From NCBI GenBank assembly GCA_905215105.1, contig CAJMOI010000005.1, forward strand, positions 1 to 40,847: a stretch of 40,847 nucleotides of DNA. The letters run 5' to 3'. The DNA is from an uncultured bacterium. Its GTDB lineage: Bacteria > Bacillota > Clostridia > Oscillospirales > Acutalibacteraceae. Shown one piece after another: positions 25,610 through 34,547 of the stretch (the stretch's first letter is position 1; each line of letters opens with the position of its first letter). The notes under the pieces were generated by a model, which was given only the letters and a program-made list of their open reading frames with translations, had not been told where the DNA came from and did no database searches. The position numbers and the translations under genes are program-made.

Positions 25610-27318
25610 TCAAAATCCCCTCCCATCTGGGATTCACTGATCTCCCGGTACAGGGGGCAGCGCTCCATCAGTTCCTTATGGGTACCATAGCCCAGTTCTT
25701 TTCCGTCCTCCAGCACCAGAATATGATCCGCGTGCAAAATGGAGCTGACCCGCTGGGCAATCACAATGGTGGTCACATCCCCATAGTTTTCCCGCAGCGC
25801 CTTTCGGAGCGCTGCATCCGTCCGGTAATCCAGCGCGCTGGAAGAATCGTCCAGAATCAGGATTTCCGAATACCCGGCAAGAGCGCGTGCCAGCAGTACC
25901 CGCTGTTTCTGCCCGCCGCTGAGATTGGTTCCCCGGGGCGTCAGCATATGGGAAAACCCGTCCGGCAGGCCCTGAATAAACTCCATAGCCTGCGCACACT
26001 GGGCAGCCTGCACAATTCGTTCGTGGGGCAGATTTCGCCCGAAATCAATATTGGCTTCGATGGTATCGGCAAAGAGAATGTCATTCTGGAATACGACACC
26101 GAATTTGGTGTGGAGCTCCTCCGGTGGAATGGACTCTACCGGCTTTCCGTCAATGCGGATACTGCCGCTGTCCCGCTCATACAGCCGCATGAGCAAGGCA
26201 GAAATGGTGCTTTTTCCGCTTCCCGTGCCGCCGATAATACCCAGTGTCTCCCCTTTTTTCAGCCGGAACGAGATATGGGAAATGTCGTCGCCTTTTTTCT
26301 GATAGGAAAAGCTCACATCCTCAAATACGATATGCTCTGTTTCAGAAACCGCAGGCGCCTGTTTCACCGTCAAGTCCTCCCGGGTATAGAGCACTTCACA
26401 GATTCGGGCAGCAGAAGCGCTTCCGCGGGAATACATGACAAACAGCCGGGTGATGGAAAGCATGGCATTGAGGATGATGGTAAAGTAGCTCAAAAAGGCG
26501 ATAATCACGCCCACCTTGGTCACGCCTGCATTGACCCGGAACGCACCGACCACCACCACCAGCGTCAGGCCGGTATTGAGGAGCAGATTCATCATGGGGT
26601 TGGTAATGCCCATGGTAATGGCTGCCCGGGTTTCCCGGCGCACCACTTCCCCATTGACCTGTGCAAAATGTTCTTTTTCCTGTTCTGTCCGGGAAAGAGC
26701 TTTGATGACCCGGATTCCGGAAATGTTCTCCCGGACGGTTCGCACCATGGTATCCACGCCCTGCTGCAAATAGGTGTACATGGGAACGCCTTTCCGGGTT
26801 ACCAGCCATACCACCAGCCCGATAAAGGGCATGACGGCCACCATCACCAGTGTCAGCACCGGTTCCATACTCATAGTCACCAGTACACCGCCCACCAGCA
26901 AAATGGGAGCACGCACACCCAGGCGCTGCATCATGCCGATTACCTGATTGACGTTATAGGTATCGGTGGTCAGCCGGGATTCCAGAGACGGAATGGAGAA
27001 GGCATCGATCTGACGGCTGGATAACCAGGAAATTTTTGCAAAGAGGTCGTGGCGTACTGCCCGGGTTGTGTCCCGAGCCACAGCAGAAGCCATCCGGTTT
27101 GCTACAATATTGTTGACCAACGCCAGCACCGCACAGAGCAGCATAGCTCCGCCCCACCAGTAGACCTGTACAATATCCCCGGTGGGAACCACTTCATCCA
27201 CAATATAGGACAAAATCATGGGAATAATCAGTTCCACAATGGTACCGGTAAATTTGAACAGAAACCCCACAGTCATACGGGGAAGATGAGGCTTCAGATA
27301 TCGAAAAATTTCCCTCAT
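25606..27318 (-). CDS. ABC exporter half-transporter with altered catalytic residues, 570 aa
   Basis: The protein has a six-helix transmembrane domain (about 15-310) and an ATPase domain with Walker A GGTGSGKS, canonical signature LSGGQKQR and Walker B ILILDDSSSALD, in which aspartate replaces the catalytic glutamate. The H-loop reads IAQRVSS, so the histidine is glutamine. This is the standard pattern of the non-hydrolysing side of a heterodimeric exporter. It starts at ATG overlapping the MarR stop (ATGA) and overlaps the next ABC gene in the same way. Regulation is probably by the MarR protein. Substrate is unknown; drug efflux is the usual role. Confidence 0.88.
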   Translation of the reverse strand: MREIFRYLKPHLPRMTVGFLFKFTGTIVELIIPMILSYIVDEVVPTGDIVQVYWWGGAMLLCAVLALVNNIVANRMASAVARDTTRAVRHDLFAKISWLSSRQIDAFSIPSLESRLTTDTYNVNQVIGMMQRLGVRAPILLVGGVLVTMSMEPVLTLVMVAVMPFIGLVVWLVTRKGVPMYTYLQQGVDTMVRTVRENISGIRVIKALSRTEQEKEHFAQVNGEVVRRETRAAITMGITNPMMNLLLNTGLTLVVVVGAFRVNAGVTKVGVIIAFLSYFTIILNAMLSITRLFVMYSRGSASAARICEVLYTREDLTVKQAPAVSETEHIVFEDVSFSYQKKGDDISHISFRLKKGETLGIIGGTGSGKSTISALLMRLYERDSGSIRIDGKPVESIPPEELHTKFGVVFQNDILFADTIEANIDFGRNLPHERIVQAAQCAQAMEFIQGLPDGFSHMLTPRGTNLSGGQKQRVLLARALAGYSEILILDDSSSALDYRTDAALRKALRENYGDVTTIVIAQRVSSILHADHILVLEDGKELGYGTHKELMERCPLYREISESQMGGDFE

Positions 27319-27776
27319 CTGACCTCCCCACCTTTCTCGTTTTTCCCCATGGTTTCCTCTGCGGCTTTTACGGCCCGCTCAGTAATGATTTCCAGCATGG
27401 CAATGAGCTTTTCCCGGTCTTCTTCGGAAAAATCCGCCAACAGACAGCTGTTCCAATCTCCCATGACTTCCCGGACACAGGGCAGCAATGCCTCCATCTT
27501 TTCAGTGGGAAACACCTGCATCACCCGGCGGTCCTCCGGGTCCGGTGTCCGTGTCAGAAGCCCATTGGCTTCCAACACCGCAAGCTGTCGGGCCACATTA
27601 CTCTTATTCACACAAATCGCCCGAGCCAGTTCTTCTTGACTGATGCCCGGATGACGGCAAATCTGAATGATATAGGGATGCTGACAGTGATTGATCCCAA
27701 ACTCTCGCAGGCGATGGTTATAGACGATTCCGGTACTGCGATTGATGCGGTTGATATACTTCATGATTCCCCGCAT
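27315..27776 (-). CDS. MarR-family transcriptional regulator, 153 aa
   Basis: A winged-helix DNA-binding domain is visible: ISQEELARAICVNKSNVARQ as helix-turn-helix, then EANGLLTRTPDPEDRRVMQVF as the wing with the conserved D-x-R pattern. Such proteins repress efflux genes and are released by their ligands. I place the start at ATG 27774-27776 with GGGGAGG four bases upstream; ATG for MKYINR further in is an alternative, and the 163-residue reading uses less likely upstream codons. It leads a three-gene operon with the two ABC subunits. An inverted repeat (27816-27831) just after the promoter is a candidate operator for autoregulation. Confidence 0.85.
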   Translation of the reverse strand: MRGIMKYINRINRSTGIVYNHRLREFGINHCQHPYIIQICRHPGISQEELARAICVNKSNVARQLAVLEANGLLTRTPDPEDRRVMQVFPTEKMEALLPCVREVMGDWNSCLLADFSEEDREKLIAMLEIITERAVKAAEETMGKNEKGGEVR

Positions 27777-27815
27777 AAAGCCTCCCCTTCCTTTCCCCGC
27801 TTTCAAGCTTTCAAT

Positions 27816-27831
27816 CGTTGCGCCCGCAACG
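27816..27831 (-). promoter_or_regulatory. Inverted repeat, candidate MarR operator
   Basis: CGTTGC and GCAACG are perfect six-base arms around GCCC, extended on each side by near-symmetric bases. It lies just downstream of the -10 region and upstream of the MarR start, which is where an autoregulatory MarR site is expected. Confidence 0.5.
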
Positions 27832-27845
27832 TTTATCTATTTATA

Positions 27846-27874
27846 GGTATAACCCGTTTTTTTCAAAATGTCAA
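27846..27874 (-). promoter_or_regulatory. Promoter of the MarR-ABC-ABC operon
   Basis: On the minus strand a consensus TTGACA (27869-27874) and TATACC (27846-27851) are 17 bases apart; a second TATAAA follows directly at 27840-27845. The start codon is about 65 bases downstream. Confidence 0.65.
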
Positions 27875-27912
27875 TAGGAACCCGGAAAAAACATGATTTT
27901 CACTTATTATGA

Positions 27913-27950
27913 AAATATGCCTGACAGAAGGATTTCTATCAGGCATATTT
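27913..27950 (-). terminator. Perfect 12-base-stem terminator of the redox operon
   Basis: AAATATGCCTGA (27913-27924) and TCAGGCATATTT (27939-27950) pair perfectly with a 14-base loop. The hairpin is 41 bases beyond the stop of the PhlG-like gene and is followed on the minus strand by TTTTC. Confidence 0.8.
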
Positions 27951-27991
27951 AAATTCTAATTATAATATTCCGGAATATAATCCCACTACTA

Positions 27992-28786
27992 TCAAAGAGG
28001 CTGGTTTCCAAATTCCTTCCAGACCTCGGGCAGAATGGCTGCCAGATTGCTGAACTCCTTGATATTATGGGCAAAGAGTCCCTGGGGAACAAAATCGGGA
28101 AGCCGGAATCCCTCCGGGAAAATCTTCTGATATTTGCCGTCTACCAGTCCAAAACCAATCCAGAACCGGGAGGTAAAGAGTACACCGTCCCGATAGGGAA
28201 CCCACTTGTGAGTCATCGCAGCAGGACATCCGCCTTCACCAATGGCGCACACCATGGACTGGCAGGCATCGGTTCCCACAATGGCCGGGTCATAGCCCAA
28301 ATCTGCCGGGCTCTTAAAACACAGCTTGAGAAAATCCGGGCCGGGGCCTACATCTTCCATGATGTAATGGTTCACACCCCAGGTTTTCTGGTTCATGGGA
28401 ACCGCCGGGTCGCACACATAATCCGCACGGTCAGCACGGGCAAAATAATGATCCTCCGGGTCCCAGATCTTATAGCGAAGATCAGAGCCGACGCTGTGCC
28501 ACGGGAACCACCAGTCCAGCATTTCCCCGGTAACCCCGGGCATATAGGTCTGATTGCACACAAAGCCGGTGCCGTCCTCTGCAATTCCATAGCCAATCTG
28601 GCAGTATTCCCCGTCTTTTCCGCTCAAAAACAGGTTCCGCTCTTCAAAGGGAACGGCGGAAATCTCCGACGGGCCGTTTTCCAGAATGGCCAGCTTTTCA
28701 GCCGGAATGGGAGCCAGCAGCTGCTCAAAAAATCGATAATAAGGAAGAGCTTTTTCTTCCTGACTTACGCCTACTTTTTTGGCCAT
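27992..28786 (-). CDS. PhlG-type hydrolase (DAPG/phloretin hydrolase family), 264 aa
   Basis: The sequence resembles the zinc-dependent family that cleaves the C-C bond linking an acyl chain to a phloroglucinol ring (2,4-diacetylphloroglucinol hydrolase PhlG and phloretin hydrolase). Candidate metal ligands are His97 (WWFPWHSVG), His140/Glu144 (HYIMED) and the C-terminal HxxxE pair His240/Glu244 (HNIKEFSN). ATG 28784-28786 follows AAGAGGTG; a longer reading adds 22 residues that do not look like this family. It is the last gene of the redox operon, 16 bases after the small membrane protein. The real substrate could be a plant phenolic or another acyl-aromatic compound; only the family is supported by what I can see. 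Confidence 0.72.
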   Translation of the reverse strand: MAKKVGVSQEEKALPYYRFFEQLLAPIPAEKLAILENGPSEISAVPFEERNLFLSGKDGEYCQIGYGIAEDGTGFVCNQTYMPGVTGEMLDWWFPWHSVGSDLRYKIWDPEDHYFARADRADYVCDPAVPMNQKTWGVNHYIMEDVGPGPDFLKLCFKSPADLGYDPAIVGTDACQSMVCAIGEGGCPAAMTHKWVPYRDGVLFTSRFWIGFGLVDGKYQKIFPEGFRLPDFVPQGLFAHNIKEFSNLAAILPEVWKEFGNQPL

Positions 28787-28802
28787 TACACACACCTCTT
28801 CT

Positions 28803-29315
28803 TTATGGTTTCTGACGCTTGGCCAGAAAAGCCAGCATCCGATTCCGCACAATGTTCAGGAACACACCTACATACCACACACCCACCAGCATGGCAGCAG
28901 CAATTTGCAAAGGCAGCGTTTCCACTGCGGAAAATCCTCCCGGCGCCATAGTGGTCAGGCCAATGGCCCATCCGCACAGCCATGCCGGGCAGAAAATCCA
29001 TTTTGGCGCCAAAGAGGAGAAAATCACCGCCAGGCCACCCATTACAAACAGCGTTCCAAACAGCTCTGCATCCGGGTTCCACGGCATGATATCCATCACC
29101 CAAACGGCCAGCCACGCCCAGAAATCTCCCAGCAGGAAGCCTATGGAAATCTTAACTGCATCCGCTGTCTTGTCGCCATTGGCTGCACACAATCCGGCGC
29201 AAATCAATGCGACTGCGCCAGTGGTTACGTTCAAGTAGGGCGCCGCCACCGCCCAGATGGGCGGCAGCAGTGCAATACAAAGCGCCAGCGTCAGGGTTTC
29301 CGCTTTTTTCGTCAT
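28803..29315 (-). CDS. Small integral membrane protein, DUF1097-like, 170 aa
   Basis: Five or six hydrophobic helices with small loops span the protein; GLCAANGDKTADAVKISIGFLLG and the overall size recall DUF1097 (YcdZ-like) proteins of unknown function. ATG 29313-29315 is six bases after AAGGTG, and the start lies ten bases after the stop of the flavoprotein gene. It could move the substrate or product of the adjacent enzymes across the membrane, but nothing in the sequence proves transport. Confidence 0.65.
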   Translation of the reverse strand: MTKKAETLTLALCIALLPPIWAVAAPYLNVTTGAVALICAGLCAANGDKTADAVKISIGFLLGDFWAWLAVWVMDIMPWNPDAELFGTLFVMGGLAVIFSSLAPKWIFCPAWLCGWAIGLTTMAPGGFSAVETLPLQIAAAMLVGVWYVGVFLNIVRNRMLAFLAKRQKP

Positions 29316-29325
29316 CCTCATCACC

Positions 29326-32067
29326 TTACTGGCAGTCGGCAATATACTGGGCGATGCTCTCACCGGCCATACGTCCGGTATTCACGGCAAAGCCCATGGA
29401 ATTGCCGGGCAGGGTGAAGTTGTAGCTGTCGCCGTAAATGGTGTTGGCATCGGAACCGGCACTGTACAGGCCTTCAATAGGCATCAGGTTCTTGTCCAGT
29501 ACCTCGCAGTATTTATTGATACGGACACCGCCCACAGTGCCGTAAGCGCCCAGATAATATTTACCCACCAGATACTTGCCCTTGCCGGTAATGGGGTGCA
29601 GGTACTTCTGGGGCTTGTGGAACTTGCTGTCCACGCCGCAGCGGCACATGGCGTTGTATTCGTCAATGGTGTCCTGAAGCTTTTCGGGGTCAATACCCAG
29701 TTTTCCGGCCAGCTCTTCCACGGTTTCCGCTTCAAAGTAGGCCTCATAGCCCTGCTCCACAGCCAGTGCAGCCTGTCCGTCAAAGGCCAGGAAGGCTTCG
29801 GCGGGATGAACGATGTCCACGATGTCCGGGCCGTTCTTCTTATACTCTTTCAGGATGCCCTCGTCCATAATGCAGTAAGCATAGTTGCCGGGCTGTAAGG
29901 CAATGGCGTTACCGGCGTAGGTGGTATTGCCCAGATCGCCCTCGTTCATAAAGCGGTCGCCCAGCTGGTTGATGAGCAGGTTGGGCTGACGGAGCACGGC
30001 ATCCAGCAGGAACCAGTTCAGATTGTCGGGCAGCTGATAAATTGCCTCGATGTTTGCGCCAAACTTGGCAGCGCCCACTTCCCACATCATGTTCAGGCCG
30101 TCGCCGGTAATGCCGGGAATCCGGAAGGGGAAGTAGTCTTTACCGATATGCAGGCCAAATTCTTTCTCAATCATTTCAGGGTTGTTGCCGAAGCCGCCGG
30201 TAGCCACAACTACCGCTTTGCCGCGAACCTCGATACCGTTGCCGTCTTTATCCACGGCCACTGCGCCACAAACCTTGCCATTCTCGGTAATCAGAGAAGT
30301 AGCGGCGGTTTCCAGCAGGATTTCACTGCCCAGTTCCTTGGCGCGCTGGGTCATGGCCTTGACCATAGCACCGGCGGCACGAGGACCAATAACGCCGTTT
30401 TCCGGCTTGACAATGTGCCAGGTAGCTTCGGATTCCTTGAAGTACCGGAAAGCACCGGCAAACTCCACGCTCATTTCCTCCAGCCATTCAATGGTATCGG
30501 CGCTCTTGTGGAAGTAGGTCTGCACCACGTCTTCATCCACATGATAATGGGTGTATTCCATGTGCATCTGGATGGCCTTGTCTACGCTCAGGTTGTTAAA
30601 GTTTGCCTTCTGAATCTTGGTGTCAATTCCCAGCGGGCCCATTCCCATATTGGCGGCGCCGCCGGTAGCGCTGGATTTTTCCAAAATTACGGATTTCAGG
30701 CCATGCTCGCCAACGGTAATGGCAGCAGCCAGACCGGCAGGGCCGCCCCCAGCCACAACAACGACATCCGTCTCGATGGTTTTCATAATCTTCACCTCAA
30801 TATGTTTGGGCTGTTCCGTGGGAGCAGCCGTTTGTTTTTCTTCTACAGGAGCTGATTTTACCGGCTGGGCAAATACCCGCTTGCGTTTTATGGGGCGGTG
30901 AGCGGGTTCCTCTCCGATCACTTCTGCGGCAATCTTTGCACCCTTTACCGGAACGGGAGCGGAAGGGAGCTTGGGCAGACGGCCGGAAACGCACTTCACC
31001 GCGTCATGGGTACAGACTTCCAGACATTTGCCGCAGCGGATGCAGTCAAAGGTATCAATGACAGATACCAGCTCTTTGCCGCCATCAATACACTTGGCGG
31101 GACAAACGGCAATACAGTCTCCGCAGCCGGTACAGCGCTGGGGGTCCACATAGAACTGGCTGAGAGCCAAACAGGCGTTAGCGGCGCACTCCTTACGGCG
31201 GACATGGGCCATGGTTTCCCCTTCAAAGGCACTCATGGCAGAAAGGGCAGGCAGACCGGATTCTTCACCCAAGGTGCAGTTACAGGAAACGGTCATCGCT
31301 TCCCCAATCTCTTTTGCCAAGTCCAAATCGGCAGGTTTTGCCCGGCCATTGGAGATATTCTCGAAAATTTCTGCCAGCTGGTACAAGCCTTCCCGGCAGA
31401 AAGTACATTTGCCGCAGCTCTTTTGCCGCAGGGACAGGATTTCTCTTTTGGCGCCATCCACCGGGCAGTCCTTTTCGGTCAGGCGGCGAATCACACCGGA
31501 GCGGCTGTGAAGCTGTTCCAGGGACAGGCCTTCCAGCTCCTGAGCAGAATAGAAACGGTGGTCGATTAGAATTCCCTTGCACTCCCCTGCCAGCTCTTTC
31601 ACCAAACGGGAAGGTTCTTCCTCCGTGGGGGTTTCGCCGTCCAAGGCAACCAACAGGCCGGGAGTATTCCCCATAAGCCGGTCAGCCATAGCGGCCAGTT
31701 CATCCAGACAGAATATCCGGTCATTTTTGTGGAGCATCTTATTTACCAATGCCGCCCGGGTAATGGTCAGGGGAAGCTCTACGATCCCCGCACTGGCTTC
31801 CAGCTCCTGCTGGTTGACCTCACAGTTGACCACCAGCTCGGCGCGTTCCGCTCCGGTGAGCAGGGCTGCAATCTTCAAACCGGCAATCACACCGGCAGGA
31901 TTTGTGTGAAGCAGGATATTTTTCATACCCTCCGTGTCGGCATTGTACAGAGCGCCCACCACAGCGCCCGTTACCGGCTCCATGGAGCCGAAAACCGCTT
32001 CCAATTCTTCTCTGGAGCAGCGGCGCAGCCGATTCAGTGCGTCGGTATTGTTCTGTAACAGACTCAT
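29326..32067 (-). CDS. Fusion of NuoF-like Fe-S module, 2[4Fe-4S] ferredoxin and fumarate-reductase-type flavoprotein, 913 aa
   Basis: Domain order: residues 1-290 resemble the C-terminal half of NuoF/HydB, with CGKCTFCREG (Cys218, 221, 224) and a later cysteine near 262-264; residues 305-360 are a ferredoxin with CTGCGDCIAVC and CIRCGKCLEVC; a Pro/Lys-rich linker follows; residues 430-913 are an FAD-binding domain of the fumarate reductase/urocanate reductase class (GGGPAG at 440-445, then GGAANMGMG, and near the end GLYSAGSDANTIYGDSYN). The FMN/NAD part of true NuoF is missing, so electrons should come from the partner. It probably reduces an activated C=C bond. It overlaps the upstream NuoG/GltD-like gene by ATGA, so the two are produced together. 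Substrate is unknown. Confidence 0.82.
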   Translation of the reverse strand: MSLLQNNTDALNRLRRCSREELEAVFGSMEPVTGAVVGALYNADTEGMKNILLHTNPAGVIAGLKIAALLTGAERAELVVNCEVNQQELEASAGIVELPLTITRAALVNKMLHKNDRIFCLDELAAMADRLMGNTPGLLVALDGETPTEEEPSRLVKELAGECKGILIDHRFYSAQELEGLSLEQLHSRSGVIRRLTEKDCPVDGAKREILSLRQKSCGKCTFCREGLYQLAEIFENISNGRAKPADLDLAKEIGEAMTVSCNCTLGEESGLPALSAMSAFEGETMAHVRRKECAANACLALSQFYVDPQRCTGCGDCIAVCPAKCIDGGKELVSVIDTFDCIRCGKCLEVCTHDAVKCVSGRLPKLPSAPVPVKGAKIAAEVIGEEPAHRPIKRKRVFAQPVKSAPVEEKQTAAPTEQPKHIEVKIMKTIETDVVVVAGGGPAGLAAAITVGEHGLKSVILEKSSATGGAANMGMGPLGIDTKIQKANFNNLSVDKAIQMHMEYTHYHVDEDVVQTYFHKSADTIEWLEEMSVEFAGAFRYFKESEATWHIVKPENGVIGPRAAGAMVKAMTQRAKELGSEILLETAATSLITENGKVCGAVAVDKDGNGIEVRGKAVVVATGGFGNNPEMIEKEFGLHIGKDYFPFRIPGITGDGLNMMWEVGAAKFGANIEAIYQLPDNLNWFLLDAVLRQPNLLINQLGDRFMNEGDLGNTTYAGNAIALQPGNYAYCIMDEGILKEYKKNGPDIVDIVHPAEAFLAFDGQAALAVEQGYEAYFEAETVEELAGKLGIDPEKLQDTIDEYNAMCRCGVDSKFHKPQKYLHPITGKGKYLVGKYYLGAYGTVGGVRINKYCEVLDKNLMPIEGLYSAGSDANTIYGDSYNFTLPGNSMGFAVNTGRMAGESIAQYIADCQ

Positions 32068-34187
32068 TTTGCCGCCTCCTTTTCATCCTCCATATAATCG
32101 CTCCAAATCCGATGCCCGGTAATCTGGAACCGCAGATCACATTGCAGGCAGCGGGAGGCTTCCTGACAAATCTCGTTGTCGGAAATACCGGCGCTCACCT
32201 GACAGAAATCGCCGCAGCGGTCTCCGGCACAGCGGACGCACTCTTCTTTCCGCTCCAAGTCGCCAAAGCCCTCTACTTTTCCAATAAAGGAATCGGGGAT
32301 TTCCACCGGAGCCAACACTTCGCTGATGTCTCCGTCACCGCCCAAAGCCCGGTCAATCTCACTGGCAGCAGCACGTCCGGCTGCCACGGCCTCAATGACG
32401 GTATGGGTTCCGTACACGGCGTCGCCGCAGGCATAAATACCTTCCACACTGGTTTTCAGGCTGCCCGGCTGTACGGCAATGGAATTGCCCCGGCCCAGTT
32501 CTAGCCCAGATTCTGGGGTAATATCGGTACGCTGTCCCACCGCAAAAATGACAGTATCGGCAGCAATGGTATGTTCGGAATTTTCTTCTTTTTCAATGAT
32601 AGCACGACGGTTCTCATCAAAGGCAAAGGACTTGACATTGCAGAACCGTACACCCTCCACCTTGCCGTCGCCCACAATGGCCTCAAAGGTGTGGGCGGGA
32701 TGGATGTGGATGCCCTCTTCCTGAGCCTGCTGGATTTCTTCCTCGTCGGCCAGCATTTTCTCCCGGGCTTCCAGACAGGCCAGATGGATTTCCTCTGCAC
32801 CCAGACGGCGGGCAGTACGGGCACAGTCAAAGGCCACATTACCGCCGCCCAGCACGATGACACGCTTTCCCATTCCGGTAGGAGCACCCATGGAAGCATT
32901 TCGCAGGAAATCGGTGTTTACCAGCACCCCCGGCAAATCGTTGCCCTCCATGGCAAGGCGCACACCCTTGTGAGTACCCAGTGCCAGCAGCACCGCGTCA
33001 TACTCTTTGGCAAGAGCGGTAAAGTCGCTGACCCGGCAATTGGTCTCCACGGTTACGCCAGCATCGTTAAGGTAGGAGGCTTCCCTGGCCACTACTTCAC
33101 GGGGCAGACGATAGGCCGGGATACCATAGGACATCTGTCCGCCCAAGGTGGGATAGGCTTCCTTCAAAACGGTTTCATGACCCTGTTTCGCCAGATAATA
33201 GGCGGCTGTCATACCGGCCGGGCCGCCGCCCACTACACATACCCGCTTTCCGGTGGCGGGAAGGTATTTGCTGTTCTTCTTCCAAAGCTCGTTGTCCGCG
33301 TGCTCGGCGGCATAGCGCTTGATGTTGCGAATGGAAACCGGATCGTTGACATCTCCACGGCGGCATTTGCTCTCGCAGGGATGGGCGCACACCCGGCCCA
33401 GACATTCCGGGAAGGGCAGCCGCTCATGCACCACGGCCAGCGACTCACTGAACTTGCCCTCTTTGACAAAGCGCACATATCGCGGCACATCCGTACGAGC
33501 CGGGCAGGTGGCCTGACAGGGAATCAGGGTATCCTTTTTCTCGATGGGGGTGAACTCTGCCACATCCCGGATGGTACCGGTGGGACATACCTCGGCGCAG
33601 GCACCGCAGAACCGGCAATTGGCGTCTTTCAGAAGCTTGTCATGGAGTGTTCCCACATAGGTTTCCAGCTCTTTTTTGTTGTACTGCAACGCCCCTACGC
33701 CCCGCAGGTCGTTACAGGCCCGGACGCACCGGCCGCACAACACACAGCGGTTCATATCGTGGATCAGCAGGGGGTTCTGGTTGTTCTGGGGAAAACCTTT
33801 GACCCGAGTATTCATTCGGGTGGCGGAAACGCCCATGTACTGAATCAAAGTCTGCAATTCGCAGCGGCCGTATTTGGGACAGGTGGAGCAGTCCTCGGGA
33901 TGGGCTGCCAGCAGCAGCTCCATGGCCAGCTTACGCAGCGGGGCGATCTTCTCACTGTTGGTGGTGATTTTCATGCCCTCTTTTGCCTGCAATTTGCAGG
34001 AGGGATGCACGCCCTCCATGCCCTCTACTTCCACAATGCACAGACGGCAGGAGCCAATATCCGGCAGGTCGGGGTGATGGCACAGATGGGGAATATAAAT
34101 CCCGTTCTGCAAAGCGGCTTCCAGAAGGTTTGTCCCCTCTTCCACCTGAAGCCGTTTGCCGTCAATTTCGATGCTAACGCTCATCAT
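32064..34187 (-). CDS. NuoG-like Fe-S / GltD-NfnB-like flavoprotein fusion, 707 aa
   Basis: The N terminus is a [2Fe-2S] ferredoxin domain (Cys36, 47, 50, 64), followed by the His-Cys3 cluster pattern of NuoG/hydrogenases (His96, Cys100, 103, 109) and two [4Fe-4S] sites (Cys148-158 and Cys191-201). Residues 215-690 resemble glutamate synthase small subunit/NfnB, with CxxxxCxxxC clusters near 262-275, GGGPAG at 320-325 for FAD, and a second dinucleotide site (VLGGGNVAFDCA) for NAD(P)H. It should feed electrons from NAD(P)H or ferredoxin into the partner fusion. The start may be ATG 34187 or the adjacent ATG 34184; AAGGAG lies upstream of both. A related arrangement carries out flavin-based electron bifurcation in NfnAB, but that is only a possibility here. 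Confidence 0.82.
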   Translation of the reverse strand: MMSVSIEIDGKRLQVEEGTNLLEAALQNGIYIPHLCHHPDLPDIGSCRLCIVEVEGMEGVHPSCKLQAKEGMKITTNSEKIAPLRKLAMELLLAAHPEDCSTCPKYGRCELQTLIQYMGVSATRMNTRVKGFPQNNQNPLLIHDMNRCVLCGRCVRACNDLRGVGALQYNKKELETYVGTLHDKLLKDANCRFCGACAEVCPTGTIRDVAEFTPIEKKDTLIPCQATCPARTDVPRYVRFVKEGKFSESLAVVHERLPFPECLGRVCAHPCESKCRRGDVNDPVSIRNIKRYAAEHADNELWKKNSKYLPATGKRVCVVGGGPAGMTAAYYLAKQGHETVLKEAYPTLGGQMSYGIPAYRLPREVVAREASYLNDAGVTVETNCRVSDFTALAKEYDAVLLALGTHKGVRLAMEGNDLPGVLVNTDFLRNASMGAPTGMGKRVIVLGGGNVAFDCARTARRLGAEEIHLACLEAREKMLADEEEIQQAQEEGIHIHPAHTFEAIVGDGKVEGVRFCNVKSFAFDENRRAIIEKEENSEHTIAADTVIFAVGQRTDITPESGLELGRGNSIAVQPGSLKTSVEGIYACGDAVYGTHTVIEAVAAGRAAASEIDRALGGDGDISEVLAPVEIPDSFIGKVEGFGDLERKEECVRCAGDRCGDFCQVSAGISDNEICQEASRCLQCDLRFQITGHRIWSDYMEDEKEAAK

Positions 34188-34214
34188 CGCTTCTCCTTTC
34201 TGATGGATAAAGGC

Positions 34215-34547
34215 TTATTCGATGCCCTTGAACGTCTTTTTCACGAACTGCTCTTTTCTTTCCTGTACCAGCTTGATTTTCTCCGGGGCAGAGAAGAAAC
34301 CGCCCTGGGTCTGGGCAATCTCTTCCAGATGCTTGGCGCGTCCGGCCACCGTAGTGCGGTCTTTCAGCAGGCCGTCTTCCTGAATGACAAACTTCCACTT
34401 GCCGTCCTCAGTCTGCTCCAAAGTGCCGCCGGCACCGCAAACCTGACATTCTACCGGATAATGGAGACCGTCCCACTGCTTTTCACCCAGCACCAAAGTA
34501 TTGCTGTGGCAGTTGGGGCACAGCCCATGTCCTCTTCGCCCAGCCAC
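34215..34547 (-). pseudogene. Detached zinc-ribbon C-terminal part of the flavodoxin-like reductase (frameshift)
   Basis: This frame contains CPNCHSN and CQVCGAGGTLE, a zinc-ribbon-like C-terminal domain, then a helical tail. It overlaps the 3' end of the preceding gene in another frame and has no ribosome binding site of its own; the only start is a GTG in the middle of that gene. Adding one base in or near the CCC run at 34524-34526 would join it to the upstream frame as ...WLGEEDMG-LCPNCHSN..., giving a 314-residue protein of normal family length. It is therefore read as part of one gene broken by a single-base deletion, or a sequencing error. Confidence 0.6.
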
